Shown here: piece after piece, positions 43,838 through 53,406 of the stretch
Numbering within the stretch: position 1 is the first letter of the stretch
Layout: each line of letters starts with the position of its first letter
Notes under the pieces: generated by a model
Told to the model about the DNA's origin: nothing
The model's database searches: none
Seen by the model: the letters and a program-made list of their open reading frames with translations, nothing else
Source: CAZOKZ01 sp964580585
GTDB lineage: Bacteria > Sumerlaeota > Sumerlaeia > SLMS01 > JAHLLQ01
Direction of reading: 5' to 3'
DNA length: 54,858 nucleotides
Assembly: GCA_964580585.1 (NCBI GenBank)
Contig: CAZOKZ010000028.1
Location: forward strand, 1-54,858
Translations under genes and position numbers: made by a program

Positions 43838-44857
43838 ATGGGTAAAAAATCGGCAAACACATATTCCGATTCCGAATTAGATTTAAGACGTTTCTATGTA
43901 TTTAGCTTTTCAACACTTCTAGTAGGATTGTTTCCTGCCTATTTCCTCTCTCTTTTTTTATCCAACTTTTTGAAGACTTTTGGCTATTTCCTGGTAACGT
44001 CCATCGCTGTAGCGGCGTCTTCTAGTCTATTGGGTTTCCTTTTAGCTTTTCGCAAACTCTCGGAGACACCCAATTCTGAATCAGAAAAATTAACTCACTT
44101 GGAGGTGGTGTCGGATTGGCTGACAAAGCTAATAATTGGTGCCGGTCTAGTCGAACTCTCCAAAATTAAAGAAATACTAATAACGCTCTCGGGGAAAATA
44201 GGCCTGGAAATAAATCCGACAACACCTCCAAAGGTCTTCTGCTTACTCCTGATAGTTTACTTCTTGGCTTGGGGATTGCTCGTTGGATATTCCGCTACGA
44301 GGCTGTGGTTACATGGCGCATTCGGACGCGCCGACGAATTACAAATGGTCATGGAAGAAGTTGACTTGGTGAAAAAACAATTTGAAACCGTAAATGAAGA
44401 GTTGAAGGTACTCGACAAAAAAAACGATGAAAAACGGATATCGGTCCTAATGAAGTCGCAACTCAGTCGCAATCAATTGACAGAAGATGAAAAGCAATAC
44501 ATTCAAGAACTTATCGATAGCGACCCGAATAGGGGTGTATTTGGAGGGAAGTCCCAAGCAGGAACACGCGAATTCTCGGGCGAATATCTTGGTGAAAACA
44601 AACTCTCGCCGGGTGAACATTTATTTCGTCTCACTGTTCGCTCCATCGATCCAACAGCACCTTTAACTGATAATGTTTCATTCTATTACCATCCCACATT
44701 TTTGCAAAATACTGAAATTGTACCGGTGCAAGACGGTATAGCAACGACGGAAATTTCATGTTGGGGGTCATTCACTGTCGGTGCTATTGCCGATAGAGAA
44801 AAAACCTTTATGGAACTCCATCTATCGGATATCGAGGGAGTCCCGGAAGGCTTCTAA
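43838..44857 (+). CDS. Membrane-anchored pYEATS-domain protein (predicted conflict/defence)
   Basis: The 339-aa product has transmembrane helices at about 17-42, 45-70 and 130-155, a charged coiled coil (about 165-205), a linker and a C-terminal pYEATS domain (about 250-330). The domain is recognised by FGGKSQAGTREFSG, then LTVRSIDPTAPLTDNVSFYYHPTF, then the WGSFTVGAIADREKTFMELHL end. pYEATS proteins have been predicted, from genomic context, to belong to prokaryotic conflict systems. The gene is AT-rich compared with icd downstream and DUF4380 upstream, consistent with acquisition. The frame extends to 43733, but the ATG at 43838 (MGKKSANTYS) avoids a low-quality leader. No partner NTPase or nuclease is next to it. 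Confidence 0.75.
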   Translation: MGKKSANTYSDSELDLRRFYVFSFSTLLVGLFPAYFLSLFLSNFLKTFGYFLVTSIAVAASSSLLGFLLAFRKLSETPNSESEKLTHLEVVSDWLTKLIIGAGLVELSKIKEILITLSGKIGLEINPTTPPKVFCLLLIVYFLAWGLLVGYSATRLWLHGAFGRADELQMVMEEVDLVKKQFETVNEELKVLDKKNDEKRISVLMKSQLSRNQLTEDEKQYIQELIDSDPNRGVFGGKSQAGTREFSGEYLGENKLSPGEHLFRLTVRSIDPTAPLTDNVSFYYHPTFLQNTEIVPVQDGIATTEISCWGSFTVGAIADREKTFMELHLSDIEGVPEGF

Positions 44858-45050
44858 TATCCGCCCATTTGTAATGTCACCGTACGTTAAAAATTGCAAT
44901 TCTCTTCCCGCCGCCGATTCCGTCTTGACCTCCCTGCGAGCCGATACCACCCTCCCAATCGCTTCCGGGTGGCGAAGGAATTCCCCCAGCCCTCCGCCGA
45001 TACATCGAAGTGCCCGGATGCAGATTCCACCACCGAAAGTGACGGAAACA

Positions 45051-46298
45051 ATGGCTCACTACGACAAGTTGACTCCTCCCACCGAAGGCGAAAAAATCAC
45101 CGCCAACGCCGACGGTACCCTGAATATTCCCAATAACCCGATTATTCCGCGCATCGTCGGCGACGGCATCGGCCCCGATATCACGCGCGCCATGGAAACG
45201 GTCATCAACGCGGCTGTGGACAAAGCTTATGGCGGCATCAAAAAAATCGTCTGGTTCGACGTTTACGCAGGTCAGGCCGCCAAGGATCTGTACGACGAAT
45301 GGCTGCCCGAGGACACGCTGACGGCCATCAAGGAATACTACGTCGCTATCAAAGGCCCGCTGACCACACCGGTCGGCGGTGGCATCCGCAGCATCAACGT
45401 CGCCCTGCGCCAGATTCTCGACCTGTACGCCTGCGTGCGCCCGGTGCGCTGGTTCAACGGCGTTCCCGCGCCGGTCAAACGCCCCGACTTGCTCGATGTG
45501 GTGATTTTCCGTGAAAACACCGAAGACATCTACAAGGGCATCGAGTTCAAAGAAGGCACGCCGGAAGCCACCAAACTGATCGATTACCTCAAGAGCGAAT
45601 TCGGCAAGGACATCAACCCGGATAGCGGCATTGGCATCAAGCCGATCTCGGAACAGGGCAGCAAGCGCCTCGTCCGCATGGCGATTCAGTACGCCATCGA
45701 TAAGAAAAAAACCAGCGTGTCGCTTGTCCACAAAGGCAATATCATGAAGTTCACGGAAGGCGCCTTCCGCGAATGGGGCTACGAAGTCGCCAAGGAAGAA
45801 TTCCGCGATTATGTCGTGACCTGGGACGAAGTCGCCGAGTTGCACGGCGGTCAGGTGCCCGAAGGCAAGATTCTGATCAAAGACGTTATTTGCGACGCCA
45901 TGTTCCAGCAGCTTCTTCTGCGCCCGGACGAGTACAGCGTCATCGCGACGATGAACCTGAACGGCGATTACCTCTCGGATGCCTGCGCCGCACAGGTCGG
46001 CGGGCTTGGCCTTGCGCCCGGCGCGAACATCGGACGTCCCTATGCCGTGTTTGAAGCCACCCATGGCACCGCGCCGAAATACGCCGACAAAGACGTGATC
46101 AATCCGGGTTCGCTGATCCTCAGCGCGGTGATGATGCTCGAACACCTCGGCTGGGACGAAGCCGCCAAACTCGTCGTGGACGGCATGGAAAAAACCATCT
46201 CGGCCAAGACGGTGACGTACGATCTCGAACGCCAGATGGAAGGCGCAACAAAGGTCAAAACGTCGGAATTCGCAGCGAGGATCGTGGAGAAGTTTTAA
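45051..46298 (+). CDS. icd: NADP-dependent isocitrate dehydrogenase
   Basis: Icd converts isocitrate to 2-oxoglutarate, CO2 and NADPH in the TCA cycle. The 415-aa E. coli-type enzyme shows IPRIVGDGIGPDITRAME, the TTPVGGGIRSINVALRQ loop with the regulatory Ser, FRENTEDIYKGIEF, NLNGDYLSDACAAQVGGLGLAPGANIG and the ATHGTAPKYADKDVINPGSL region. The true start is the ATG at 45051 (MAHYDKL); the upstream open frame is not native sequence. No AceK is seen. Codon use is GC-rich, unlike the pYEATS gene just before it. It is followed by a strong terminator. Confidence 0.96.
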   Translation: MAHYDKLTPPTEGEKITANADGTLNIPNNPIIPRIVGDGIGPDITRAMETVINAAVDKAYGGIKKIVWFDVYAGQAAKDLYDEWLPEDTLTAIKEYYVAIKGPLTTPVGGGIRSINVALRQILDLYACVRPVRWFNGVPAPVKRPDLLDVVIFRENTEDIYKGIEFKEGTPEATKLIDYLKSEFGKDINPDSGIGIKPISEQGSKRLVRMAIQYAIDKKKTSVSLVHKGNIMKFTEGAFREWGYEVAKEEFRDYVVTWDEVAELHGGQVPEGKILIKDVICDAMFQQLLLRPDEYSVIATMNLNGDYLSDACAAQVGGLGLAPGANIGRPYAVFEATHGTAPKYADKDVINPGSLILSAVMMLEHLGWDEAAKLVVDGMEKTISAKTVTYDLERQMEGATKVKTSEFAARIVEKF

Positions 46299-46384
46299 TC
46301 CGCTTTCGCCAAGGCTTCAGCGGACAAGCCGAAAAAGATCTTCCGTGTGTTCCGTGCCTTCCGTGGTAAAAAACGCATCGATTC

Positions 46385-46414
46385 GAGTCCATCCGAGAAT
46401 TTCCGGATGGACTC
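46385..46414 (+). terminator. Rho-independent terminator after icd
   Basis: An 11-bp perfect stem (46385-46395 with 46404-46414) has an 8-nt loop and is followed by TTTGTTTGTCC on the plus strand. Confidence 0.85.
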
Positions 46415-46483
46415 TTTGTTTGTCCTGATACTCACTTATCCTGATGATGCTTCAATCATTCAAAAACAAATGAGCCCTCCCCC

Positions 46484-46840
46484 ATGCCAAACACCGTTTC
46501 CTGGAATCTTCAACTCTCTGTCCGCGAAGGACGCCTGGACGACGTTCGCAATCTGATGAACGAGATGGTCGTTTCCACTCTTCAGGAACCAGGGACCTTA
46601 ATCTATGAATGGTTTCTGAGCGAAGACGGCAAAACCTGTCATCTTTACGAACGTTATGCGGACAATGCAGCGGCGATGGTTCATGCTACCCACTTTGGAA
46701 CAAAGTTCGCCGACCGGTTTCTGGCCTGCCTTGAACCAACGTCGCTTTCCGTGTATGGCGAACTAAGCCCGGAATTGCGCGCTGCGCACGAAAGTTTCGG
46801 AGCGAATTTTCTCGATTGGCTGGGTGGATTTCATCGCTGA
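46484..46840 (+). CDS. Antibiotic-biosynthesis-monooxygenase (ABM)-domain protein
   Basis: The 118-aa protein has the dimeric alpha/beta ABM fold: WNLQLSVREGRLDDVRNLMNEMV, PGTLIYEWFLSEDGKTCHLYERYADNAAAMVH and a final Phe-rich helix. Most homologues act on small aromatic or quinone-like compounds, and many have no proven activity. The ATG at 46484 lacks a canonical ribosome-binding site. It is 15 bp before a DinB-fold gene, probably co-transcribed. A heme-degrading relationship cannot be excluded from sequence alone. Confidence 0.82.
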   Translation: MPNTVSWNLQLSVREGRLDDVRNLMNEMVVSTLQEPGTLIYEWFLSEDGKTCHLYERYADNAAAMVHATHFGTKFADRFLACLEPTSLSVYGELSPELRAAHESFGANFLDWLGGFHR

Positions 46841-46855
46841 ATTGCATTCATACTC

Positions 46856-47389
46856 GTGGAGCCTACTCCCTTGAACATCAACTCTTTGCAGGATATCTAC
46901 CGTCACATGGAATGGGCCGATGCGAAAGTCTGGGCCGCCGTGCTTTGTTGCGAGCAGGCTCTACAAGACACCAAAATTCGCGAAGTGCTGAATCACCTGC
47001 ACGTGGCGCAGCGTCACTATTTGCGCATCTGGCGAGGCGAACCCGTTGAGGCGCCTTATCCGAAATTCGAGAGCACGCCGGAACTGTGTGAATGGGCCCA
47101 AACGTATTACGACGAAGTGAACGCGTTTCTCGCGTCGTTGACGGATGCTCAGATCGACGCTCCGATTGGCGAGGTCTGGAACCAGCGCATGGAAAAGTTA
47201 CTGGGCAAGCCCTGCGCACCAACCACATTGGGCGACACCATCTTACAGGTTCCGCTGCACAACCAACATCATCGCGGACAATTGGCCGCGCGGCTGCGCG
47301 AATTGGGTGGAACGCCACCGTTGATCGATTACATCGCGTGGGTGATGTTTGGAAGGCCCGGTGCGGAATGGCCAATGGGGACGGAGTGA
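46856..47389 (+). CDS. DinB-fold metal-binding protein
   Basis: The 177-aa four-helix bundle has the three-histidine site of the DinB superfamily: RHMEWADAKVW near residue 16, HLHVAQRHYLRIW near 48 and LHNQHHRGQLAARLRELGG near 140. Members bind a divalent metal and include thiol-S-transferases and damage-inducible proteins of unknown activity. The start is uncertain: GTG at 46856 (used here) or TTG at 46871, which has GGAG at better spacing. The last codons (MGTE) are written in a copy of the GGGGACGGAG repeat. It converges on the next gene through a shared terminator. Confidence 0.85.
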   Translation: MEPTPLNINSLQDIYRHMEWADAKVWAAVLCCEQALQDTKIREVLNHLHVAQRHYLRIWRGEPVEAPYPKFESTPELCEWAQTYYDEVNAFLASLTDAQIDAPIGEVWNQRMEKLLGKPCAPTTLGDTILQVPLHNQHHRGQLAARLRELGGTPPLIDYIAWVMFGRPGAEWPMGTE

Positions 47390-47454
47390 GACACACCAGA
47401 AAACGGAAGCATCACACCCGCAGCATGCAGGCTGGATTCTGCCTGAAAGGCCGA

Positions 47455-47512
47455 AATTCCCTAGCCTAGCCCAACGGGCTAAGGAATATTGGCCCTTTGG
47501 GCCAACGAGAAG
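47455..47512. repeat. REP-like palindrome, same family as 1-442
   Basis: The stretch contains CCCAACGGGCTAAGGAAT and TTGGCCCTTTGGGCCAA. The word GGCTAAGGAAT matches the copy near 326 and, inverted, the copy near 140, and the GCCC/GGGC hairpin style is the same. It lies in the 227-bp convergent gap 47390-47616. Confidence 0.65.
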
Positions 47513-47579
47513 CGGGGTTCGCCGAGCGACCAATATCGATTTGCCCCAAAGACTGAAACACCTTTCGGTAAAATAAACG

Positions 47580-47611
47580 AAGCTCCCCCTAGCCCGCTGG
47601 GGGGAGCTTCT
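47580..47611. terminator. Bidirectional terminator between DinB-fold and GT-C-like genes
   Basis: GAAGCTCCCCC (47580-47590) pairs with GGGGGAGCTTC (47601-47611) in a perfect 11-bp stem. T-rich runs follow on both strands (TGCTTTTTA on plus, GTTTATTTTACC on minus). Confidence 0.85.
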
Positions 47612-47616
47612 GCTTT

Positions 47617-49161
47617 TTACTCTTCCCTCGGTCCCCCGGTTTCCCACCTGGGCAATCCCCGGATTGCCAGACCTCCCGCAGCCACCCCCAAGATCAGGAA
47701 AAACACCGCCACAAACGACGACGCCTGCCGAAACCAGTACGGTCCGGGTGACCAGAACACCTGTTCCTGAACCCACCAGAAATCCAGATGCTGATCGTAT
47801 TTCGACACGTCGAAAACAAGCGGATCGGGCCATTCCTCTGGCCCGTCCCACGGCACGTAATGCTGCGAAATCACATAGGGTATCGATTCGCCCCCAAAGC
47901 GACGATTCCCCCACGATTGCAACAAGTGCGCGTCGAACCAAATCGCGTTCATCTTAGGCTGCCAGATGACATTTTCAATCGAATAAATGGGGTGCTTACT
48001 TAAAACAAACGCGTGAATCGTATAATCGAAACAAATTGCGAGCCCCTGCACCAGTAATCCTGCAGCAATGACCGCCGCGCCGAGCAGTTGAACCACGCGG
48101 GTTTGCCGCAAAAACCGATCTGCCCAGCACCCGACTGGTAACATCAGCAACGGCAGGAGAAAATGTAACCGGCGCGGCCCCCAGGTTTCGTCGTTGAAGT
48201 GATTGGAAAACGCCAGGTACCAAATTGTCACGACGCCGAACGCCACGTAAATGGGTAACATTTCCGGGACTTTCGCCAAAAATCGCCGAAAATACCACAG
48301 TCCAAGCAGGATCGGTGGGCTGAACACGATCAGACTTTTCCCCACTCCAAACAACACGCCGAACAACGATTGTAAAAAGTACTGAGACGAAAGTTCCGTA
48401 GCAGGGTTATACCGTCCCTCGAACAGCCATCCACCGAACCGCCATTGATTCGTCAAAAAGAAGACGGCAAGCGCCGCTGCCCCAATGGCGAACGCTGCGC
48501 CCGCGTGTTTTTTGAATTCCGGCAGGCAATAAATCCCCCGCCGCCACACGAACCAGCAACCGGTCAGAAACAGCGCGCAACAATGCACAAGGCCAGTGAC
48601 TTTCGTCAATGCCAGCAGCCCCATCGCCATTGCGAAGACCATTGCGGCAAGCATCGACGGCTCGCGCACGTAACGCACGAGCATCCACACGGCCACGAGC
48701 GTCCACAGCGTCTGGTGATCTTCCATCCCGTATTTGGCGTATGGAAACATCATCGTCCCAAAAGCCATCAACAGCGTTGCCACCAGCGCCGGTCGCGTGC
48801 GTTCGAGCACCTCGCGCACGAACCCGAAAAACGCCACACCAATCAACGCGCCGATGAACGGATGCACCCAAATGAAAAGAATGTTCTGGATGGAAACGAG
48901 CCGCCCGGTGGGTTCGAACGTCTTTTTCGCCCACGCCGACGGCAGGTAAAGCACGACTTCAAGAAACCCGGCGACGTAGCTGCGGTACTCCGTCCCCGTA
49001 ACCCACGCTTCGGCCTCGGCCCGGTGTTTGCCTTCGTAGCCGAACGCGAGCTTGGAACTCGTCAGGCAGTACACTGCGAACAAGAAAAGCCCCAGGAACA
49101 GGGGCAGCCAACGCTCCAGGCGCGCCACGGGGGGACGAGGTTCAAGCTTCTCCAACGACAT
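47617..49161 (-). CDS. Polytopic membrane protein, GT-C glycosyltransferase-like
   Basis: The 514-aa protein (start ATG at 49161; the frame extends to 49212) has about ten to eleven transmembrane helices with short polar loops (YGMEDHQTLWTLVAVW, NQWRFGGWLFEGRYNPATEL, FNDETWGPRRLHFLLPL). This matches the general build of lipid-linked-sugar GT-C enzymes and related dolichyl-type transferases, but the acidic motif of the first loop is not clear, so the call stays tentative. It overlaps the upstream membrane-protein gene by 20 bp, which suggests co-translation. No substrate is inferred. Confidence 0.65.
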   Translation of the reverse strand: MSLEKLEPRPPVARLERWLPLFLGLFLFAVYCLTSSKLAFGYEGKHRAEAEAWVTGTEYRSYVAGFLEVVLYLPSAWAKKTFEPTGRLVSIQNILFIWVHPFIGALIGVAFFGFVREVLERTRPALVATLLMAFGTMMFPYAKYGMEDHQTLWTLVAVWMLVRYVREPSMLAAMVFAMAMGLLALTKVTGLVHCCALFLTGCWFVWRRGIYCLPEFKKHAGAAFAIGAAALAVFFLTNQWRFGGWLFEGRYNPATELSSQYFLQSLFGVLFGVGKSLIVFSPPILLGLWYFRRFLAKVPEMLPIYVAFGVVTIWYLAFSNHFNDETWGPRRLHFLLPLLMLPVGCWADRFLRQTRVVQLLGAAVIAAGLLVQGLAICFDYTIHAFVLSKHPIYSIENVIWQPKMNAIWFDAHLLQSWGNRRFGGESIPYVISQHYVPWDGPEEWPDPLVFDVSKYDQHLDFWWVQEQVFWSPGPYWFRQASSFVAVFFLILGVAAGGLAIRGLPRWETGGPREE

Positions 49162-50050
49162 AGCGACGGGTTTCCGAGATAGCGGTTTGATCGAAACGTT
49201 TCCAAAGCCCATACGCCAACGCCCAGCGCGTGCAAAGCAGGAAAACCTCGAATAATAGAACGAACGTTAAAAATTTCCAGGGCGCCATGCTTCTCCCAAC
49301 CAAAGGAAACGCTTCCAGCAAGTGAGGAATTTGAAGAAATTGCAACAACATGGTCAGCATCATTAAAAATACCAGTCCGACCGTCATCAATCCGCCGCGA
49401 AATCGCGCGTTAGGCGCCCAATGACAATATCCCACCAGAACGGTGGCATGCAGATAAAACCCAGCGCCATAATCGACCGTCGTGATTACAATCAGCAACA
49501 ATGCCAATAACCCGACTGCCGGATCGATCGAGTTAATGAATTCCCGAAATCGCGTCAGGCTCAGAAACAATCGTAGCCAATAGGTATTGATCCCATTGTA
49601 GATCACCTGTCCATCGGGATGCCCAAGCAAGGTGATAAGACCGAATCCCAAAATCGAAGCGGTCGCGGTTGCCAGAAACGTTTGCGTCAAAATTCGTGCA
49701 TGAATGGCCGCCAGGATTTGCCGGTCGGTAATCGGTGTCGTTAATGTTTCCAGAAGCAACGGATCATAGTCGAAGCGTAACCGCGCTGCTGCCCCGAGCG
49801 CCGGTGCGATGAACGCCAGCAACACCGCCACCACGTAAGTCGTCGTCGGAAAGATCGCGATCAACATCGGATCGCGCGTTGAAAATGCCGCGAACCAACC
49901 GACCGCCAAACTGAGAAAAAGCATGATCAAAAAAACATAGCTCATCAAGTCCTTACGATAATGGCGAGCAAAAGACAAACCCGTGATTCGGACAAACCAC
50001 GGGTTCGATCGGTCGAACGATTCTTGTAATGTCAGGTAGGTCAAACGCAT
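49142..50050 (-). CDS. Polytopic membrane protein, ABC-2-permease-like
   Basis: The 302-aa product (ATG at 50050) has about seven transmembrane helices. A short motif, LLLETLTTPITDRQILAAIHARILTQ, follows the second helix; this segment style recurs in ABC-2 family permeases that lack fixed partner sites. No ATPase gene is adjacent. It starts 20 bp after the ftsK stop and overlaps the next gene by 20 bp, so the three form one transcript. Function unknown. Confidence 0.65.
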   Translation of the reverse strand: MRLTYLTLQESFDRSNPWFVRITGLSFARHYRKDLMSYVFLIMLFLSLAVGWFAAFSTRDPMLIAIFPTTTYVVAVLLAFIAPALGAAARLRFDYDPLLLETLTTPITDRQILAAIHARILTQTFLATATASILGFGLITLLGHPDGQVIYNGINTYWLRLFLSLTRFREFINSIDPAVGLLALLLIVITTVDYGAGFYLHATVLVGYCHWAPNARFRGGLMTVGLVFLMMLTMLLQFLQIPHLLEAFPLVGRSMAPWKFLTFVLLFEVFLLCTRWALAYGLWKRFDQTAISETRRYVVGEA

Positions 50051-50070
50051 GGGAGCGATTCCGTAAAACT

Positions 50071-53000
50071 TTAGTCGTCGCCCCCGTCCATCGTTTCCCA
50101 ATCGTCTTCATCATCAGCATCGCAAATTGCCTCGACGGAGACGCCTTGCTTGAGGGCCATTTCCAGGCGATCCAACTGCTCGAGAGCCGCTTCGGGATCC
50201 ACCACGATTTCGCGAGGTTTCGAGCCTTGAAATTCACCGACGATCCCCATTTCTTCCAGCATATCCATCATCCGCCCGGCGCGGGCAAACCCGACTTTCA
50301 GACGACGTTGCAACAGCGAGACCGATGCTTTGCGCGATTCCAAAATTAACCGTGCCGCTGCACGCACCAACGCTTCGTCAATTTCATCGTCGCCCGCGCT
50401 GGCCGAACCGCCCTCGTGGGGCATAAACATCCCGGCGGTTACTTTGCCCATCACCTTGTTCGTACCGCGCACCATGCGATCCTGAGCAGCCAGATCCTCC
50501 ATGCTCGACACGCCCATCATTTTGGCCAATTCGCGTTGTTCCTTCTCGCTCAACTTCGGCTCGAACTCTTCTACTTCGTATTCGACCGGCCATTGCGCGC
50601 GGCAGTGATCGGCGATGTGTTCGACTTCCTCGTCGCTCAGGAACGCGCCCTGCACGCGGATCGGTTTGCCCGCTCCCCCACTGGAGAGAAGCATATCGCC
50701 CCGGCCGAGTAAAGCCTCCGCGCCGTTCGAGTCGAGAATTGTCCGCGAATCGACCTTTTGAGACACCTGGAACGCGATACGACTCGGGAAGTTAGCCTTG
50801 ATAATACCCGTAATAACGTTCACCGAGGGACGCTGCGTCGCCAGGATCAGGTGAATGCCGACGGCGCGCGCCATTTGCGCGAGACGCTGGATCGATTCTT
50901 CGACTTCGGCCTTGGCGACAACCATCAGGTCCGCCAACTCGTCCACGATGATGACCATGTACGGCATAGGCTTCAGACTGCGGCCGATGGCCTTCTTGTT
51001 GCCTTCGGGATTTTCCGCGATGCGGTTGTAACCGTCAATGTTACGCACGCCAAACTCGACGAGCGTCTTATAACGCTCTTCCATTTGCTCGACGGCCCAA
51101 TCGAGCGCCGCCGCCGCGCGTTTGCCGTCACAAACCACGGGCGCGAGCAGATGCGGGATGTCACCGTAAACCGAAAGCTCGACGCGTTTGGGATCGACCA
51201 TGATGAATTTAACTTTGTCCGGGTTCTGACGATAAAGCATCGAGCAAATGATCGTATTGAGACACACGGATTTACCTGCACCCGTCGCGCCAGCGATCAA
51301 AAGGTGCGGCATTTTTGCCAAATCGGCAAAATACGGTTTTCCGTCAATCGTCTTGCCCAGCGCAAACGCCAGTGGGCTTTTGTGTTCCCAGAAATCCTCG
51401 CAGGAAATCAGTTCCTTCAAATACACACCTTGGCGCTTTTGATTCGGCACTTCGATTCCGACGGCATTTTTACCCGGAATAGGCGCCAGAATACGCACAC
51501 TGAGCGCCCGCATTCCCATCGCGATATCGTGTTCGAGACCCACGATACGGCTGACCTTGATACCGGCGGCGGGACGAAACTCGAAACGTGTCACAACGGG
51601 GCCTTGGTGAACCTGGGTGACCTTGCCGTCGATTCCGAAATCGGCCAATGTCTGCGTCAGGGTCGAACTCATTTCGAGCACTTCATCGCGCGTCATCCGC
51701 GCATCCACCATCGGCGGATCGGAAAGCAATTGGATGTCGGGTAAGCGGTAAACCGCCGACATAGGCGGTTGCGGTGTCGTCACCGGTACATCAAGCGGTT
51801 CGCCGTTCGGACCGTACGGACGCGTATCGATATCCGACGCAAAGAGAGGATCGTCCTCCTGAGTATCGTTCGCTCCGGCAGCCGCTTCCATTGTGCGGCG
51901 CAATTGACGAGCTTCGGATTTATCGAAAACTTCCTCCTGAGATTCCTCTTCGTATTCGCCCAAGTCTTCCATCGCCTTGGCGGGCGTGCCCTGCTTCGGC
52001 CAACGGGTCGGGAACATGCGGGCAAGGCTTTCACCGAGATTGCCCGGATTGCCTTCTTTGATCGGCAAGGGTCCCGAGTTATCCGTGAAAATGATCTCTT
52101 CGTCTTCTTCCAATGACTCGTCTTCGGTCGGACATTCGGTCACCTTGTTCATCGTCTTGAACGCTTCCAACTCGTCGTCGGATGTATCGTCGTTCGACCG
52201 CGCAGCTTTTTGAATCGGCGTGGGTGTTTCTACCAACCCACCGAGCAAAGACCCCTGGCCCGCTGGAACGCGAATTTTCATCCGCCCTTCAACGCGACTT
52301 TCCAGTTCATGCACTTCAAGGGCACGCGCCACGGCGGCAACATCCTCGTCAGCCACATCATCCCAACCCGTCGGTTCGTCCACGTCACACAGGATCGACG
52401 CCCGGCGATTGGATTTACCCTCGGAACGGCCAAAGCCACCGAAAAAACGAGCAAAGAATCCTGGTTTAGACTCAACGAATGTCGGTTCGTTAGGAACCAC
52501 GGGAAGAGGAGTCTCTAATTTTTTTGCTTTGGGAGCGACAGCGGGTTCGGTGTCTTCGTCTTCCTCAACAGCGCCTTCCACCGGGACTGTCCGCCAGAAG
52601 CACAAGGTTGAAGCAATCGTCGAAAGCCCCAGATTAGTCGTCAAAACGCTACCAACCAACAGGCAACCGAGCAAAATCATCAGCGCCCCGATGGTACCGA
52701 ACTGCCCCACAAGTCGCAGACCGTCCCACTCGACCAGATACGTACCCAACGCGCCAGCGCGTTCGAACGTTTGCAGACGCATTTCTGTCACATCGGCGCC
52801 GGGCAGGGCCAACATCCCGGTCATCGCTGCCAATACCAGCAACATCCCTGCAATGCGCGCCGAGGACCACCGAGCCAGCTTGCCTCGGAACACCCCAATA
52901 CCCAGCCACACAATCCCGACGGGCACCAAAAACGACATGGGGCCGCCCACCATGAAGCGAATCGCGCTGCTGATGGCTTCTCCCACGGGACCAATCAGGT

Positions 53001-53163
53001 TACCGTCGCCTTCGCCTACCAGCAGGCTGACGAGGACAAAAATCCCCGCAAGCACCACGATCGAACCCGATATCTCGCGGCGCGCATGACGCGACACCAC
53101 TTGGGATTCACGTTGGGGATCGGTCAAATAAGAAGAGTGTTCCAGCGGTCGATTGGCCTGCAT
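50071..53163 (-). CDS. ftsK: DNA translocase FtsK/SpoIIIE
   Basis: FtsK pumps DNA at the division septum and helps resolve chromosome dimers. The 1030-aa protein has four N-terminal transmembrane helices (about 30-185) and a long acidic, low-complexity linker (about 200-470). The RecA-like motor follows, with Walker A GATGAGKSVCLN near 630 and Walker B VDELADLM near 735, and a C-terminal gamma winged helix (LLQRRLKVGFARAGRMMDMLEEMGIV). The linker contains many Glu/Asp/Ser. The start ATG at 53163 is well placed. Length is in the normal range for Gram-negative FtsK with a medium linker. Confidence 0.96.
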   Translation of the reverse strand: MQANRPLEHSSYLTDPQRESQVVSRHARREISGSIVVLAGIFVLVSLLVGEGDGNLIGPVGEAISSAIRFMVGGPMSFLVPVGIVWLGIGVFRGKLARWSSARIAGMLLVLAAMTGMLALPGADVTEMRLQTFERAGALGTYLVEWDGLRLVGQFGTIGALMILLGCLLVGSVLTTNLGLSTIASTLCFWRTVPVEGAVEEDEDTEPAVAPKAKKLETPLPVVPNEPTFVESKPGFFARFFGGFGRSEGKSNRRASILCDVDEPTGWDDVADEDVAAVARALEVHELESRVEGRMKIRVPAGQGSLLGGLVETPTPIQKAARSNDDTSDDELEAFKTMNKVTECPTEDESLEEDEEIIFTDNSGPLPIKEGNPGNLGESLARMFPTRWPKQGTPAKAMEDLGEYEEESQEEVFDKSEARQLRRTMEAAAGANDTQEDDPLFASDIDTRPYGPNGEPLDVPVTTPQPPMSAVYRLPDIQLLSDPPMVDARMTRDEVLEMSSTLTQTLADFGIDGKVTQVHQGPVVTRFEFRPAAGIKVSRIVGLEHDIAMGMRALSVRILAPIPGKNAVGIEVPNQKRQGVYLKELISCEDFWEHKSPLAFALGKTIDGKPYFADLAKMPHLLIAGATGAGKSVCLNTIICSMLYRQNPDKVKFIMVDPKRVELSVYGDIPHLLAPVVCDGKRAAAALDWAVEQMEERYKTLVEFGVRNIDGYNRIAENPEGNKKAIGRSLKPMPYMVIIVDELADLMVVAKAEVEESIQRLAQMARAVGIHLILATQRPSVNVITGIIKANFPSRIAFQVSQKVDSRTILDSNGAEALLGRGDMLLSSGGAGKPIRVQGAFLSDEEVEHIADHCRAQWPVEYEVEEFEPKLSEKEQRELAKMMGVSSMEDLAAQDRMVRGTNKVMGKVTAGMFMPHEGGSASAGDDEIDEALVRAAARLILESRKASVSLLQRRLKVGFARAGRMMDMLEEMGIVGEFQGSKPREIVVDPEAALEQLDRLEMALKQGVSVEAICDADDEDDWETMDGGDD

Positions 53164-53406
53164 GTCCAGTTCCTATTCCGTTCGGGAATCGCGAGATTGC
53201 GCTTCAGCCTGAAAATCCGTCTGGAACAACGGCAAGAAAAGTTTGCACGTCACGGAAGAAAATCTGAACAAAAAGAGACAGGACATCCAATCCGAGGCCT
53301 AACGGTATGAGACATGGATGAAAGTTCACCTGCTTCACCCCGTGAATTTCTGTTGGCTCTTTTCCGCGATGCACCATGCTTAAGGGAAGTTTACCAGGAA
53401 ACCCCA

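Noticed and set aside
44877..46145. 422-codon open frame on the minus strand across icd
   Set aside because: It is the antisense shadow of a GC-rich gene. It has no ribosome-binding site or family signature, while icd is complete on the other strand.
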